64,000 bases of DNA, taken from positions 3,100,001-3,164,000 of the forward strand of contig NZ_CP098740.1 in NCBI RefSeq assembly GCF_026167665.1. The letters are read 5' to 3'. Positions 9,480 through 18,103 of the stretch are shown piece after piece. A model generated the notes under the pieces. That model was not told the origin of the DNA and did no database searches. It was given only the letters and a program-made list of their open reading frames with translations. The first letter of the stretch is position 1. Every line of letters begins with the position of its first letter. Origin of the DNA: Streptomyces drozdowiczii. GTDB taxonomy: Bacteria; Actinomycetota; Actinomycetes; Streptomycetales; Streptomycetaceae. A program made the translations under genes and the position numbers.

Positions 9480-9863
9480 CTACACGTCCAGCTGGTCCGC
9501 GACCGCTCTCAGGAGGCCGGCGATCTTGGCGCCCGCGGCCTTGTCGGGGTAGCGGCCGCGCTCCAGCATCGGGGTGATGTTCTCCAGGACGGTCGTCAGG
9601 TCCTGGACGATCGACGCCAGCTCGTCCGGCTTGCGGCGCTGGGCGGCCGCGACGGACGGGGTCGGGTCGAGGACCGTCACGGAGAGCGCCTGGTCACCGC
9701 GCTGACCGGCGACCACGCCGAATTCGACGCGCTGACCGGGCTTGAGAGCGTCGACCCCGGCCGGGAGCACGGACGAGTGCACGAAGACGTCGCTGCCGTC
9801 GTCGCGGGAGAGGAAGCCGAAGCCCTTCTCGCTGTTGAACCACTTCACCTTGCCAGTCGGCAA
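9480..9863 (-). CDS. Cold-shock domain protein with C-terminal helical extension
   Basis: The N-terminal about 68 residues are a cold-shock OB fold with RNP1 (KGFGFLSR) and RNP2 (DVFVHSSVL) nucleic-acid-binding motifs. About 60 more residues follow (SVAAAQRRKPDELASIVQ, then ENITPMLERGRYPDKAAG) that are absent from short Csp proteins and probably helical. I chose a TTG start at 9863 (M-P-T-G-K-V-K-W) because the only purine-rich ribosome-binding site (GATGGGG) ends 8 nt upstream of it; that site overlaps an alternative GTG at 9872. The gene converges with mqnD. Confidence 0.85.
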   Translation of the reverse strand: MPTGKVKWFNSEKGFGFLSRDDGSDVFVHSSVLPAGVDALKPGQRVEFGVVAGQRGDQALSVTVLDPTPSVAAAQRRKPDELASIVQDLTTVLENITPMLERGRYPDKAAGAKIAGLLRAVADQLDV

Positions 9864-10064
9864 AGCACGCACCCCATCTCAACCCGTATGCCGGAACGAA
9901 TGCCCTCAGCAGGTCAGGCCGTCCTGTGGTCGTGCTCCCCTGCTGGCTGAAGCCTCCACAGGGGAAGTACCCCTCGTCAAGCCTGGTCATCCGGACTGTG
10001 TCCGGAAACGGCACCTGCTTCACCCGCACACGGTTCCGCGGCGTCCGGGAACTACCCTGAGGGG

Positions 10065-10288
10065 GTGAGTACCTCATCTTCCGGCGCGGGCGACCGGCTG
10101 GTCCGGATCGGCGCGATCGTCTTCTTCATCGGCGCCCTCTCCACCCTCGCCACCATGGCCCCCTCTTCCTCGGCACCCACCCCCTGCCGTCCATCGCCTG
10201 GTCCCTCTGCATGCTGATGGGCGTCGGCTTCCTGATCGCCGCCGCGGGCGTCATCCGCTCGGCACGCGCGGGGTCGCGGGAGCGGTAG
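10065..10288 (+). pseudogene. Small two-helix membrane protein, single-base frameshift
   Basis: GTG at 10065 follows a GAGGGG ribosome-binding site. The frame reads MSTSSSGAGDRLVRIGAIVF and FIGALSTLATMAP, then loses coherence and stops at 10215. The next frame then reads a natural continuation (LFLGTHPLPSIAWSLCMLMG, GVGFLIAAAGVIRSARAG) to TAG at 10286-10288. Adding one C to the five-C run at 10159-10163 restores a 74-residue protein with two transmembrane helices, of a type I recall as conserved in Streptomyces. This is probably a sequence error; the function is unknown. Confidence 0.7.
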
Positions 10289-10315
10289 CCGCGCCCTGCC
10301 GCCTTTGGCCAGAAA

Positions 10316-10335
10316 TGCGTTGCACTTGCAACGCA
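10316..10335. promoter_or_regulatory. Perfect 8-bp inverted repeat upstream of the toxin module
   Basis: The arms TGCGTTGC (10316-10323) and GCAACGCA (10328-10335) flank the 4-nt spacer ACTT, 48 bp before the ATG of the DUF6507 gene. Both the symmetry and the position suggest an operator. The short loop could also make an RNA hairpin. No regulator was identified. Confidence 0.5.
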
Positions 10336-10383
10336 CCCCTTGGTAGAGATGGAGCTCCCAGCAGCGCCGTACCGGGGGACGCC

Positions 10384-10782
10384 ATGACGGAATGGGACAT
10401 CGATCCGGGCGGGGTGGAGTCGATCCTTTCCCTGGTCGGGCTCGCCGCCAAGGACTTGAGCAAAGATGTCAGGGGCTACGGCAGGAACGTGCAGGACGCG
10501 GCGGTGTCCGCGGGGACGATCAGCGGGCCCTACTGCGGTGAGGCGCCGGCGGGTCCGGTGGGGGCCGCCGTCGTCAACTTCGTGACCGACACACAGCACA
10601 AGATCACGTTCATGGCGGCCCGGGCCAAGAAGTCGATGGACGGCACGGTCAAGGCCACCACCGAGTACATCGAGGGCGACCTCGCCATGGCGGCCCGGGC
10701 CCAGCGCGAGGCGGCCAAGGCCCCCACTCCCGCCGAGCTCAGAGCCGCCGGGAAGCCGTCCGGCGAGCGGGACGGGAAGTAG
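10384..10782 (+). CDS. DUF6507 family protein, putative secretion partner of the downstream toxin
   Basis: A 132-residue, Ala-rich, probably all-helical protein starting at ATG 10384 (MTEWDIDPGGVESILSL). The N-terminal pattern and size fit the Streptomyces DUF6507 family, which resembles small WXG100/ESX-like partners encoded beside polymorphic toxins. It lies 5 nt before the toxin gene and is presumably co-transcribed. Longer upstream in-frame ATGs lack a ribosome-binding site. The partner role is inferred from context. Confidence 0.7.
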   Translation: MTEWDIDPGGVESILSLVGLAAKDLSKDVRGYGRNVQDAAVSAGTISGPYCGEAPAGPVGAAVVNFVTDTQHKITFMAARAKKSMDGTVKATTEYIEGDLAMAARAQREAAKAPTPAELRAAGKPSGERDGK

Positions 10783-10787
10783 CCGCC

Positions 10788-12979
10788 GTGATCCAGCCCG
10801 GCGGCATCCCGCAGTACACCGGCGACTTAGCCCAGTTGGAGAAGGCCGCGTCCGGTCTCCGTACGCACGCCCTCGGCATCCGCACCAGCGGGAAGGACGT
10901 CCATTCCCGCTTCCAGGCGACGGCCGGTTACTACAAGGCGCCCGAGGCCGACCGCCTGTTCTCCTCCACCCAGCCGGTGATGGACACGGCGGAGGAGTTC
11001 GCCACGGACATCGAGTCGCTGGCGGACGCCCTGGACACCTTCATCCACGAGGCGAAGCCGCACGCGGACCGGCTGAAGCAGCTGAAGCTGGACGCGATCG
11101 ACTTCGTCCACGGTGTCGAGGGCGACGACGACTGGACCGAGGACCCGAAGAAGCTCGACGAGTACCAGGCCCTGATGGACGACGTGGCCACGGCTCAGGA
11201 CGGCTTCCACGAGGCGGAACGCAAAGCGGCGAACGTGATCGAGGCGATCAGCCCCGCCATGTCCAGACCCCGTTGGACCGCCGACGACGGCTCCCACGGA
11301 CCCCGCACGTACGGCCCGTCCGAGGACCTGCTCGCCGGGATGAAGAACCTGCCGTGGGGCAGCCCCGAGGAGCGCACGTACGAGCGCTGGAGTCTCGGCT
11401 GGTGGGGCCACGGCGCCAAGAGCTGGGCCTGGGACGGCCTCGCCAAGGACAGCATCTGGGGCGGCATCGACGGCCTGGGCACGCTGGTGGGCCTCCACGG
11501 CGAGGACTCCCGCGACGAGGCATGGGACGGCTTACGCCGGACAGCCGTCGGCGGATACGCGTACGGGATGGATGCCCTCGGTCAGGGCGAGCACCTGTCG
11601 GACTGGCAACGGGAGAGCGAGGCGTACGCGAAGGAGTTCGCCAAGCAGCTCGTCGCGTACGACGTCACGCCGGAGGACCCGGCCCGCGGCCACGCGATCG
11701 TCTCGTTCAACCTGCTCACCCTCTTCGCGGGCCCGCTGGGGGTCGCCGCCAAGCTCGGCAAGGGCGGGACGTTCGCGAAGGCGGCCGGCACCGTGGCCCG
11801 CATCGGCGATGCCCTGGACCCGCTCGGCGGCGCGTTCAAGGCGGCCAAGGCCCTGTCGGACCTGCCCAAGGTCTCCCAGGTACTCGCCAACGTCAGCGAC
11901 CACCTCCGCATCCCGGCCTCACGCTTCCCCGACGGCGCCCTGGACCTGGACCACCGCTACCGCATCGACAAGGACGGCAACTTCGTCCCCCTCGACCACG
12001 AGGGCAACCCCCACCTGGAACCGGCACGGCATGAACCGACGGCCGACCGGCGGGGCGACGCCGAACGGCAGCCGGTCGGCGTCGGGGCACAAGCCGAGAC
12101 GTCCGCGGCACACATGCACGAGAACGCGGCGCCGCACCCCGCCGGTGAGGGAACTCATGCCGTGCACCGCGATGACGCGGCGCACGGGCGGGGGACGCGC
12201 CTGATGGTGAGGGGGCGAGCGGAAACGGTGACACCGGCCGTGCCACCGACGGCGGTTCGGGAGGTTCCGGCGGAAGCCTCCCCGCGCCCCACAGCCCCGT
12301 GCCCGAGAGCGGCGGTCCCCTCATCCGCGGCAGCGAAACGGAGCAACGCATCCGCGACGCCGTGCAGAGCGTGCCGGGAAGGAAACGCCCCAAGCCGAAT
12401 GTGCTGGAACGGGTTCTGGAGCGGCTCGCCTCGGAACCGGACGGGCAGCGCGTCGCCGACATCATCGCCTCGGGTCGCTTCAATCAGGCCGATGAGTACG
12501 GCCAGGTCGTCTCTGCTCTGGGAGCGAACAAGGCGTATATGTTCCAGCCGTCCGCCGACCAGTTGATCTTCGCGGACAAGCTGGTGGAAAGCGGTGTCCC
12601 GGCGCACGCCATCGACTTCGAACAGAAGGTCCCGGTAGGCGCCGACGTGGATATCCGCATCCGGGACGAGTCCGGGGACGTGTACGCGTACCAGATGAAG
12701 CACCTCAACGACCCGCAGGACCCGGTCAGCGAGATCACGCGAGGCAAGTACTTGTTGCAGTTGGCCATCGCCGACGCCGACCACTCCGTGATGCTCGTGG
12801 ACGGAGGACGGGGAACCGTGCGGGACTGGATGACCAACGGCTCCTACGATGAACTCCTCGCCATCCACAGCGGCGCACGGGGACGAAAGGGCACAGGTAT
12901 CACGTTCGTCATCCGACTGGAGGACGGCAATCTTGTCATTCCGCCGGGCAGTCGCACCGACCCCAAGGACATGTTGTGA
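10788..12979 (+). pseudogene. Polymorphic-toxin-like protein with predicted nuclease C-terminal domain, frameshifted
   Basis: Starting at GTG 10788, residues 1-180 are helical and ESX/LXG-like (SSTQPVMDTAEEFATDIESL). A Trp/Gly-rich middle region follows (about 205-260, including WGGIDGLGTLVG), then a DUF-like helical segment and a hydrophilic linker. The frame breaks at the five-G run 12190-12194. One extra G joins it to a Gly/Ser-rich linker and a 220-residue tip ending at 12979. The tip has GADVDIRIRDESGDVYAYQMK, whose D-I-R-I and Q-x-K arrangement resembles a PD-(D/E)XK nuclease. The rebuilt protein is about 730 residues. Codons 14 and 249 are TTA, so translation should depend on the bldA tRNA. 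Base use around 12.5-12.75 kb is less GC-rich than its neighbours. Confidence 0.68.
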
Positions 12980-13992
12980 TCACCTCGACTCCCGTCGGCG
13001 AGTGGGTGTGGGAACTCTCCACGCACAATGACGAATTGCGTCCCAGCGATGCCGCACGGACGGCAGCGGGACTGTGGGGCCGACTGGCGGACCGGGGCCT
13101 CTCCGCATCGGGCGGGAGGGCTGCCTTGCGGGTCTCCGACCGGAGCGATCCGCGGGATGTCCGGGTGGAACTGAGCGGACTGGACCTCGGAGCGCCACCG
13201 TGGGCGCCGGATTCGCCCTTCGCCCGAGCGGTGCGGGAGGCGGACACGCTGGCAGGGGACCTCGTCGTCGTCATCCGCATCGACTGCCCCGGCACATGGC
13301 TGGAGCCCGGGGGCACTTACCGCGCCGAGAAGCTCTTCGTCGTTCAGGTGGAGGTGTGGGGCGGCACCCTGCTGGTCGCGACGCTGGAGACGTACTCCGA
13401 TGCCTGGCTGACGATGGACACCCGCGGCAGGGAACAGCCCGAGGTGCACGCGCTGAACGCGCCCCGCCTCGCCGCCGCGCTCGACGGCATCTCGGCGCTG
13501 CTGGGCGCCCCGCCCGAACCGGGTGACGAGAATCGGTACGCGGCACCGAGCACGACCGGTTTCAGGGACCTACGGGCCGAAGGCCCCGCCTACGACGACG
13601 CCTGGGGGACCTTCGAGACGCTCGACCGCGCACGGCTGCTCGACTCCCGTCTGCCGGGGTCCGAGGACGACTACGAGCAGATCGCCGACGGCCCCGTCCG
13701 GTACCTCGCGGTTCGGCGGGACGACCGGACGCTGGGGTTCGTCTGGGCGGCCGTCGACGACTCCGCCGCCGGGTACGTGCCCCGTACCGCAGCCGGTGAC
13801 GAGGCGTTCGACGCCGGGGCGGCCTGGATCACAGCCCTCAGGGAAGCCCACCGGAGCGGGCTCACCCCGCTCGCGGCACTACAGGACGCGGTCCGGCGCC
13901 CCGCACCTCCGGAAGCCGGCGTCATCGCCCGGGGGAGCCACCTGGAAGCACCGTCCCTGGACGCCCTGGAGGAACTGTCCGGCCGGTACTGA
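12976..13992 (+). CDS. Candidate immunity protein of the toxin module
   Basis: A 338-residue hypothetical protein whose GTG start overlaps the toxin stop by 4 nt (GTGA), the usual arrangement of toxin and immunity genes. It appears to have two domains: an N-terminal beta-rich half (LAGDLVVVIRIDCPGTW, EVWGGTLLVATLETYSDAWL) and a C-terminal half (EQIADGPVRYLAVRRDD, TLGFVWAAVDDSAAGYVP). There is no signal peptide or membrane segment, so it is cytoplasmic. No named family is recognised. Immunity is inferred from the overlap alone; an accessory function is possible. Confidence 0.55.
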   Translation: MITSTPVGEWVWELSTHNDELRPSDAARTAAGLWGRLADRGLSASGGRAALRVSDRSDPRDVRVELSGLDLGAPPWAPDSPFARAVREADTLAGDLVVVIRIDCPGTWLEPGGTYRAEKLFVVQVEVWGGTLLVATLETYSDAWLTMDTRGREQPEVHALNAPRLAAALDGISALLGAPPEPGDENRYAAPSTTGFRDLRAEGPAYDDAWGTFETLDRARLLDSRLPGSEDDYEQIADGPVRYLAVRRDDRTLGFVWAAVDDSAAGYVPRTAAGDEAFDAGAAWITALREAHRSGLTPLAALQDAVRRPAPPEAGVIARGSHLEAPSLDALEELSGRY

Positions 13993-14027
13993 CCGCTTCG
14001 CACGCCATCCTCACAAGACGGAGCAGC

Positions 14028-15458
14028 ATGACCCAGGACGTCATCGCCCTCACCCCTCGGATGCCCGACCCGAAAGCGCTGCTGGCCGGGCTGCACGCGG
14101 GCGGCCCCGATCTGCGGGTGGACCGGGCCGGGGACGGGGCCGTCGTGCGCCTGTGCGCGGACTCCGGGCAGACGCTGCTCTCGCTCGAAGCGCCCCGGTA
14201 CCTCCAAGTGCCCCGCGAGGTCGAGAGGTTGCTCGGCAAGGGCGTCTGGAACGAGTCGCCCGTCTGGTGGACGGAGGCGCGGGCGTCCAGTGCGGCAGCG
14301 GAGGCCGCCCGGCTCGCGGGGTCCGTCGCGGGTCGGCTGGCAGCGGTGCTCGGGGGCGCCGTCTGGCCGCCCGGGGCCGGGCACACCGAGGTGGTGCCCG
14401 ACCTCGCGGGACTCCGCGGCGATACGGCTCCCCCCGGCGTCGACGTGCTCACCGCGAGGGCGGCCGTCGTCATCCAGGGACGCCCCGTCGTGGCGGCGAC
14501 CACATGGCTGGCCGACGTCGCCCGTAACGCCGCACGCACCGGGCGTGAGCTGCAACTCGTCACGCCGCCGGACACCCGGCTCACGTTCCCCTTCCACACC
14601 CTGCTCGACGGACTGCCTTCGCGCTGGGTTGTCCGGAACCTCGAGTGCGGCTACTACGACGGCCTCTCCGGGGCCGTACTCGACTGGCACGACGGGCGCT
14701 TCGCCCCCGCCACCACGGACGACGGGGCGCCCCGGATCGCGGAGGCGTTCCGGCAGCCTGCCGGGGCCGAGGGGGAGCGGCAGCTGATCCTCTCCCTCCG
14801 CACGATTCATCCGGCCGACGACCGCCTCACCCTCGGCGGTGCCCCGGAGCTGGCCTGGCGCGTACTCACGGGTGCGCCGCCCGCCGGATGGTCCACCGCC
14901 GAGCCCGTCAACGTGCCATGGTCCCGCCGCCAGTTGACCGAACTGGCTCGCGGGCGCGCCCAGCGGTCCCTGCCCACCTGGGTGGTCGTCGTCGGTGGTT
15001 CCGACCGCCCCTCGATCGCCACCGTGCGGGTGTCGCACACCGCTGTCGGCGTCGAGGAACGCACGACGATCGCCCTCGGCTACGGGTCCGGCCACGACGT
15101 GCCGCTGGATCTGGTACCGGAACTCGCGGCGTCCCTGGCCACGGATCACGGTCTCGCGACCATGCTCGTCCAACTGCGGTCCGCCCGGGCCGACCTGAGC
15201 ACTCCGGCCCGTCACCAACCGCCTTCGGCTCCCCTCTCCTTCACGCTGGGGCCCGATGCCGTCACCGGCCTCGGCCTCACCGGCACGGCCCTCGCCGACA
15301 CCGTGCCGATGCACCTCGGACCGGCCGCCGGGCCGGTTCTGCACTACGTGCTGGGTGACGGCGGCGGCCCGTCCGGCTGGGAACGGCTGCGGAAGATCCA
15401 GGCGCGGATGGGACGCCTCTCCCGGACGACTGATTCGATTGCAGACACGGGCTTTTGA
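14028..15458 (+). CDS. DUF6177 family protein
   Basis: A 476-residue protein starting MTQDVIALTPRMPDPKALL, which matches my memory of the actinobacterial DUF6177 family. It contains RPVVAATTWLADVARNAARTG, a FPFHTLLDGLPSRWVVRNLE stretch and a TWVVVVGGSDRPSIATV strand. No catalytic motif or signal peptide is apparent. DUF6177 proteins are found beside WXG/DUF6507-type toxin genes. It lies 35 nt downstream of the candidate immunity gene and closes the module. Its biochemical role is unknown. Confidence 0.7.
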   Translation: MTQDVIALTPRMPDPKALLAGLHAGGPDLRVDRAGDGAVVRLCADSGQTLLSLEAPRYLQVPREVERLLGKGVWNESPVWWTEARASSAAAEAARLAGSVAGRLAAVLGGAVWPPGAGHTEVVPDLAGLRGDTAPPGVDVLTARAAVVIQGRPVVAATTWLADVARNAARTGRELQLVTPPDTRLTFPFHTLLDGLPSRWVVRNLECGYYDGLSGAVLDWHDGRFAPATTDDGAPRIAEAFRQPAGAEGERQLILSLRTIHPADDRLTLGGAPELAWRVLTGAPPAGWSTAEPVNVPWSRRQLTELARGRAQRSLPTWVVVVGGSDRPSIATVRVSHTAVGVEERTTIALGYGSGHDVPLDLVPELAASLATDHGLATMLVQLRSARADLSTPARHQPPSAPLSFTLGPDAVTGLGLTGTALADTVPMHLGPAAGPVLHYVLGDGGGPSGWERLRKIQARMGRLSRTTDSIADTGF

Positions 15459-15521
15459 CGGGGTGTCGGGGCTGTGCTTCGCTGCGGTGGGCATGTTGTT
15501 CCGCTGCCCGGAAGGCCGCTC

Positions 15522-16261
15522 ATGACCAATCTCTTGTCCGTCATCACCCCCGTCCACCGGGCCGGGCTCGCGTATCTGCGGGAGACGTACGACTCCCTCG
15601 TCGGGCAGGTTCTGCCCGACGGGTGGGAGTGGGAGTGGCTGATACAGGAGGACGGGGAGGGGGTCGGGGCGGCGGGGGTGCTGCCGGACGATCCCCGGAT
15701 CAAGGTCGCCTGCTCGCGGCGGGGCGGGCCGCATGTCTCTCGGACCGTGGCGCTCGGGCGGTCGTACGGGGAGCTGGTCAAGACGCTGGACGGCGATGAT
15801 CTGCTGACCGACGGGGCGCTGGCCCGGGACATCCGGGTGCTGACGGAGCGGCCCGAGGTCGGGTGGGTCACCTCGGCGGTGCTCGACCTGATGCCCGACG
15901 GCAGCCGCGTCGGCTTCCCGAACCCGGCGGAGGGGCGGGTCGAGCCCGGCGCCGTTCTCGCCCACTGGGAGCGGCACCACCGGCCGCAGGTCCATCCGGC
16001 CACCCTGTGCGTACGCCGGCAGCTCGTCGTCGCCCTCGGCGGGTGGACCGCGCTGCCGGCCTCGGGCGACACCGGGCTGCTGCTCGGGCTCGACGCCTTC
16101 AGCCCGGGCTGGTTCATCGCCGAGGTGGGGCTCCTCTACCGGAAGCACGACGGCCAGATCACCACCGACCCGGCCCATGCGCGGGGCCCGAGTGGGACGC
16201 GCGCATGCGGATCATCGGGGAGCGGGCCAGGGCGTTCCGGGAGCTGTTCGTGGCGCGTTAG
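15522..16261 (+). CDS. Family 2-type glycosyltransferase, frameshift near the C-terminus
   Basis: ATG 15522 follows a GGAAGG site. The first 220 residues are a GT-A fold: NLLSVITPVHRAGLAYLRET nucleotide-binding start, KTLDGDDLLTDGAL with the D-x-D metal site, a HPATLCVRRQLVVALGGW acceptor region and the FIAEVGLLYRKHDGQ end typical of short Streptomyces glycosyltransferases. Frame is lost at 16183-16190 (GGGGCCCG). Restoring one G gives EWDARMRIIGERARAFREL and a stop at 16259-16261, a 246-residue protein; without it the frame runs into the opposing HAD gene. The sugar and acceptor are unknown. Confidence 0.8.
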
Positions 16262-16884
16262 CGCGCGGTGCGCTCCGTGTACGCGTCGAGCCAGGCGGGG
16301 AGTTCGGTGAGCGAGGCGAGGACGGTGTGGGCTCCGGCCGTACGGAGTTCCTCCGCGTCGCAGGGGCCTGTCGCGACGCCCACCGGGACGGCGTTCGCGG
16401 CCTTCGCGCCTCGGATGTCGCCGATGTGGTCGCCGACGTAGACCGTGGCGCCGTGCTCCTTGAGCGCGACCCCCTTCTGCTCCGCCCAGAGGTTGCCCGC
16501 GATGACGTCGGGCTCGATGCCCAGGTGGGCCAGGTGCAGCTTGGCGTTCGGCTCGTACTTGGCGGTGACGACCATCGTGCGGCCGCCGCGCTCCCGTATC
16601 GCCTCGATCGCCTCCCGGGCGCCGGGCATGGCGAGGGTCGGCTCGATGGCGTACGCGGGGTACATCGCGCGGTACCGGTTCGCCACGGCGGGGACGTCGG
16701 CGGCGGGGAACCAGTTCGCGAGCTCGTCCTCCAGCGGGGGGCCGAGGCGGCTCACCACGAGGTCGGTGTCGATCGGGGTGCCCGTCTCGGCGACGAGGGC
16801 GTCGTAGACGGCCTTGATGCCGGGGCGGGAGTCGATGAGCGTCATGTCCAGGTCGAAGCCGACCGTGAGGGGTGAGGGGGTCAT
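16258..16884 (-). CDS. HAD-superfamily hydrolase (phosphoglycolate-phosphatase-like)
   Basis: A 208-residue cytoplasmic phosphatase. Motif I is VGFDLDMTLIDSRPGI with the catalytic Asp pair; motif II is VVTAK, motif III Lys is in EQKGVALKEHG, and motif IV is YVGDHIGDIRGAK. A helical cap lies between motifs I and II, as in subfamily IA/PGP-like enzymes. I use ATG 16884 (MTPSPLTVGFD), which has GGAT just upstream; ATG 16893 is an alternative. The substrate is not predictable. It converges with the glycosyltransferase gene, with stops overlapping. Confidence 0.85.
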   Translation of the reverse strand: MTPSPLTVGFDLDMTLIDSRPGIKAVYDALVAETGTPIDTDLVVSRLGPPLEDELANWFPAADVPAVANRYRAMYPAYAIEPTLAMPGAREAIEAIRERGGRTMVVTAKYEPNAKLHLAHLGIEPDVIAGNLWAEQKGVALKEHGATVYVGDHIGDIRGAKAANAVPVGVATGPCDAEELRTAGAHTVLASLTELPAWLDAYTERTAR

Positions 16885-16965
16885 GCGATCCATTGTGCCG
16901 GGCCGGCCTTCGGCCGGGGGGTGGGTTTCGGGGGTGCGGGGCATCCCCGGGGCGCGCCCTCTCTT

Positions 16966-18019
16966 CTACCTTCGCCTTGCCCTCCACAGCAGGAACAGGG
17001 CCGACGCCACCGCCGCCGTGCGTACCGTTATCGGCCATACGTCGCCCAGCGCGTCCTTCATGCCGTGTTCCGGGATCGGGGTGCCCCAGCGGCCGTCCAT
17101 GCGGCCCCAGAGCCAGACCAGGGCGGCCGCCGCGACCGCGCCGGGGAGGCCCATCGCGGCCCACTTCGCTTCGGCGCGGGACAGTTTGCGGGAGCTGTAC
17201 GCGAGCAGCCAGCCGCCTGCCAGGGCCAGCAGGGAGCCCATCACCGCGCCCACCACCAGGAGCGCCGCCGCCAGCAGCAGTACGGGGTGGCCGAAGCCCC
17301 GGCGGGGGTCGCCTCGGGGGCCGCCGGGGCCGGGCGGGCGCGGCGGAGGCGGCGCGTCTTCTCCGGAGGAGGTGCCGGTGCCTCCGGCTCCTCCTCGGGG
17401 ACCTCCGCCTCCGGCTCCTCCTCCGCCTCCGGCGGCCGCAGCAGCGCCGGAATCTCGACGCCGCCCCGGAACCCCGGCACCTCCGTCCCCGGCCCGAACT
17501 CCCCGAACGCTCCGGGTCCCGTCTCAGCGAACGGCCCGGGTTCGTCCTGCCACCAGTCGTCGGCGGCGGCGTCCGCGCCGAGCTCGCCCATGCCCAACCG
17601 GTGCGGGGCCGAGGCGTCCGGGTCCGCCTGGGGCGGGACGGGGGCCTCCGGGGAATCCGCGTCCCGGTCCGCCCGGCGCCGGGAGAAGGCCCCTTGCCCG
17701 CCCGGCGCGGGGCCGAAGGCCGCTCACCGTCAGGAAGACTCGCGCGGCGCGGTTCCGGGATTTCCGGGGGGTCCGGGGGCTCCGGTGCCCCCGTCAGCGC
17801 CGCTGCCGCCACCAGTTCGTCCGGGGTGCCGAGCGTGCCGATGATGCGGCGGACCTGGCCGGGGGTGTGGGCGCGTTGCGCCTCGCGGCGGCGGTCGATC
17901 TCCGTACGGAGCTCCGCGACGAGGCGCATTCGGGCGCCCGACGGCAACTGTTGCTGCTGGGCCAGGTCGCCGACCCGGCTCAGGTAGTCGTAGACGAGCT
18001 GGTCGCTCTCGATCCCCAC
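16966..18019 (-). pseudogene. Membrane protein with permease-prefix-like N-terminus, two single-base frameshifts
   Basis: From GTG 18019 the first 75 residues (YDYLSRVGDLAQQQQLPSGA, VAELRTEIDRRREAQ, IIGTLGTPDELV) resemble the HAAS/permease-prefix domain found before membrane proteins. An acidic Pro-rich linker follows, then four hydrophobic segments (HPVLLLAAALLVVGAVMGSL; SLLALAGGWLLAYSS; GLPGAVAAAALVWLWG; VRTAAVASALFLLW). These three parts lie in three frames. One missing G/C near 17690-17693 and another near 17340-17362 join them into a 351-residue protein. Function unknown; the two shifts are most simply sequence errors. Confidence 0.7.
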
Positions 18020-18103
18020 GCGTCGCTCCCCCTCGGTTCCCCGCCACGGCCTGCACCGACGGTAGCGCCCTCAGGGCTGTCCGGAGCGGCTACCGTGGGA
18101 CGG

